In this document: positions 61,140 through 63,172 of the stretch, one piece after another | How the letters are laid out: the number at the start of each line of letters is the position of its first letter | Numbering within the stretch: the stretch's first letter is position 1 | Assembly (NCBI GenBank): GCA_900696685.1 | Contig: CAADHA010000060.1 | Location: forward strand, 1 to 63,172 | Direction of reading: 5' to 3' | Length of the DNA stretch: 63,172 nt | Origin: an uncultured Planctomycetota bacterium | GTDB taxonomy: Bacteria > Planctomycetota > Phycisphaerae > Phycisphaerales > UBA5793 | The notes under the pieces: model-generated | Told to the model about the DNA's origin: nothing | Seen by the model: only the letters and a program-made list of their open reading frames with translations | Database searches by the model: none | Program-made: the position numbers and the translations under genes

Positions 61140-63172
61140 ATGCGCATGGACCGCTTTACCACACTCGCCCAGCAGGTGCTCGCCGACGCCCAGCAACTCG
61201 CGCTGGGCATGCAGCACGCCGAGTTGCGCCCGCTTCACCTGCTCGCCGCCATGCTCGACAGCGCCGGCCAGGCCGGGCCATCGGTCGCTCACTCCATCCT
61301 CGAACGCACCGCCGCGGACCCCGATCGCATCGCCTCGATTGCGCGCAGCGAACTCAAGCGCCTTCCGACCGTCTCGGGCACACAGCCCGCCACCGCCTCG
61401 GACACCATCGCCGTGCTCAACAAGGCTGACTCGGAGGCGAAGGCGCTAAGCGATTCCTATGTCTCAACAGAGCATCTGCTCCTCGCGCTCGCCGACGTGA
61501 AGTCCGACGCGAAAGAAGTGTTGAGCGTCAACGGCGTGAAGCGCGACGACGTGCTCAAGGCGGTCAGGCAGATGCGCGAGGCCTCGGGAGTGTCCAACGT
61601 CCACGACCCCGGCGCCGAGAGCCAGTACGAAGCGCTCAAGAAGTACGCCATCGATCTCAACGAGAAGGCACAGGAAGGCAAACTCGACCCCGTCATCGGC
61701 CGCGATGAGGAGATCCGCCGCTGCATGCAGGTGCTCAGCCGTCGAACGAAGAACAACCCCGTCCTCATCGGCGAGCCGGGCGTGGGCAAGACGGCCATCG
61801 CCGAAGGTCTCGCCCAGCGCATCGTCAACGGCGACTGCCCGGCCTCGCTCAAGCAGTCGCGCATCGTGGCGCTCGACGTCGGCGCCCTGCTCGCCGGGGC
61901 CAAGTACCGCGGCGAGTTCGAGGAGCGCCTCAAGGCGGTGCTGCGCGAAGTGGCCGCGAGCAAGGGGCAGATCATCCTCTTCATCGACGAACTGCACACG
62001 ATCGTCGGCGCCGGCGCCGCCGAGGGGGCCGTCTCCGCCGGCAACATGCTCAAGCCCGCCCTGGCGCGCGGCGAACTGCGCTGCATCGGCGCCACCACTC
62101 TCGATGAGTACCGCAAGCACGTCGAGAAGGACGCGGCCTTCGAGCGCCGCTTCCAGCCCGTTTACGTCGGCGAGCCGAGCCTCGAAGACACCATCGCCAT
62201 CCTGCGCGGCCTCAAGTCGCGCTACGAGGCCCACCACGGCGTGCGCATCACCGACCCCGCCCTCATCGCCACCGCCACGCTCAGCCACCGCTACATCGCC
62301 GACCGCTTCCTGCCCGACAAGGCCATCGACCTGCTTGACGAAGCCTCCGCCCGCCTGCGCATCGAAAACGACTCGATGCCCAGCGAACTCGACGAACTCC
62401 GCCGCGAGATCATGCGCCTCGAAATCGAGCGCGAAGCCCTCAGGCAGGAGTCCGATGAGGCCTCGCGCAAGCAACTCGACGCCGTCCAGAAGCAACTCGC
62501 CGAACTGAGCGAGAAGAGCAGCGGCCTGTTTGCCCAGTGGCAGGCTCAGAAGAAGGAACTCGACACCGTCAAGGAAATGAAGGGGAGGATCGAGTCCAAG
62601 CGCACCGAACTCGAGCAGGCCCAGCGCCTCGGCGACCTCGAGCGCGCTGCGCGCATCCAGTATGGCGAGTTGCGCGACCTCGAGAAGAATGTCGAACTGG
62701 CCGAGGCCGAACTCCGCAAACGACAGGAGTCCGGCGGCATGATGGTCAGCGAGGAAGTGACTCCCGAGCACATCGCCGAGATCGTCAGCAAGTGGACCGG
62801 CATCCCCGTGGCCCGGCTCGTGCAGGGCGAGAAGGAAAAACTCGTCCACATGGAAGAGTATCTCGGCCGCCGCATGGTGGGGCAGGACGAAGCGGTGCGG
62901 GCCGTGAGCGACGCCGTCCGCCGCAGCCGCGCGGGCCTCGGCGATCCGCGCCGGCCGATCGGCTCGTTCCTCTTCCTCGGCCCCACCGGCGTGGGCAAGA
63001 CGGAGTTGTGCAAGGTGCTCGCCGAGTATCTCTTTGACACCGAAGACGCCATGGTCCGCATCGACATGAGCGAGTTCATGGAGAAGCACTCGGTCGCGCG
63101 GCTCATCGGCGCGCCGCCGGGCTATGTCGGCTATGAAGAGGGCGGACGACTCACCGAGGCCGTGCGCCGCCG
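61140..63172 (+). CDS. clpB: ATP-dependent disaggregase ClpB, 3' end cut by window edge
   Basis: The first 677 codons of ClpB, which with DnaK unfolds aggregated proteins. Order: N domain (1-150, [20 protein letters not shown]); NBD1 with Walker [10 protein letters not shown], Walker [12 protein letters not shown] and pore loop [11 protein letters not shown]; the coiled-coil middle domain (about 405-530); NBD2 with Walker [12 protein letters not shown], continuing past the edge. Start ATG 61140 follows GGGGAGA; ATG 61146 is possible. No CIRCE-type inverted repeat or obvious heat-shock promoter is visible upstream. Confidence 0.95.
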   Translation, partial: MRMDRFTTLAQQVLADAQQLALGMQHAELRPLHLLAAMLDSAGQAGPSVAHSILERTAADPDRIASIARSELKRLPTVSGTQPATASDTIAVLNKADSEAKALSDSYVSTEHLLLALADVKSDAKEVLSVNGVKRDDVLKAVRQMREASGVSNVHDPGAESQYEALKKYAIDLNEKAQEGKLDPVIGRDEEIRRCMQVLSRRTKNNPVLIGEPGVGKTAIAEGLAQRIVNGDCPASLKQSRIVALDVGALLAGAKYRGEFEERLKAVLREVAASKGQIILFIDELHTIVGAGAAEGAVSAGNMLKPALARGELRCIGATTLDEYRKHVEKDAAFERRFQPVYVGEPSLEDTIAILRGLKSRYEAHHGVRITDPALIATATLSHRYIADRFLPDKAIDLLDEASARLRIENDSMPSELDELRREIMRLEIEREALRQESDEASRKQLDAVQKQLAELSEKSSGLFAQWQAQKKELDTVKEMKGRIESKRTELEQAQRLGDLERAARIQYGELRDLEKNVELAEAELRKRQESGGMMVSEEVTPEHIAEIVSKWTGIPVARLVQGEKEKLVHMEEYLGRRMVGQDEAVRAVSDAVRRSRAGLGDPRRPIGSFLFLGPTGVGKTELCKVLAEYLFDTEDAMVRIDMSEFMEKHSVARLIGAPPGYVGYEEGGRLTEAVRR

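Overview
The window is GC-rich (about two thirds by eye), densely coded bacterial chromosome. About fifty genes lie on both strands in short operons, mostly housekeeping. Several traits point to Planctomycetota, plausibly a Phycisphaerae-like lineage: an isolated pseudopilin-type protein with the FTLVELLVVV N-terminus, secreted beta-rich proteins sharing a C-terminal module, a secreted squalene-cyclase-fold protein, a CcsA/ResB pair with a large extracytoplasmic part, and dispersed inverted repeats that run into gene ends. This assignment is inference; no rRNA is present to settle it.

Layout. 1-785: the end of an unknown gene, a small membrane protein and tRNA-Ser(GCT). 1.0-4.8 kb: an NfeD-like membrane protein, flotillin, a zinc-ribbon protein and a probably frameshifted membrane protein. 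4.9-7.7 kb: a membrane polyferredoxin with a TPR-like tail, queF and rlmE. 7.7-13.4 kb (minus): nadE, a PLP decarboxylase, and a regulator coupled to a diguanylate cyclase. 13.7-17.3 kb: a secreted protein, a UDP-sugar pyrophosphorylase and phoU. 17.4-24.5 kb (plus): pdxJ, dapA, dapF, an M20 peptidase, a class III aminotransferase and an astA-like succinyltransferase. 24.7-28.9 kb (minus): ccsA and resB for cytochrome c maturation. 29.7-33.2 kb: a phosphoesterase-like protein and a secreted M14 carboxypeptidase. 33.3-40.5 kb (minus): ftsK followed by three tightly coupled membrane-protein genes, a secreted alpha/alpha-barrel protein, a thioesterase and a UspA protein. 40.7-49.6 kb: pseudopilin-like protein, dut, a nitrilase-family amidase, RNase R, a YlbF-like protein, an AhpD-like protein, a protein of unknown function, ppa and mtfA. 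49.5-60.2 kb: a surface-polysaccharide region (two GT4 enzymes, a GT2, an AsnB-type amidotransferase, UDP-xylose synthase) interleaved with envelope proteins. 60.5 kb to the end: a SRPBCC protein and clpB, cut by the window edge.

Two expression signatures stand out. Thirteen starts have a TANNNT hexamer 5-7 bases before the start codon, mostly without a Shine-Dalgarno sequence, as expected for leaderless transcripts; other genes have ordinary Shine-Dalgarno sequences. Two families of dispersed inverted repeats (four copies of 120-240 bp, three copies of about 36-42 bp) occupy gene borders, and two of the larger copies encode the C-termini of RNase R and the aminotransferase. Homopolymers inside coding sequence (C10, C8, G7 on the plus strand) and a (GA)4 run mark possible slippage or assembly-error sites.

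I found no CRISPR array, IS element, prophage or clear defence island. The most novel material is the promoter architecture, the inverted repeats, the C10 tract in the gene coupled to the cyclase, and the dapA-dapF-M20-aminotransferase-astA cassette.
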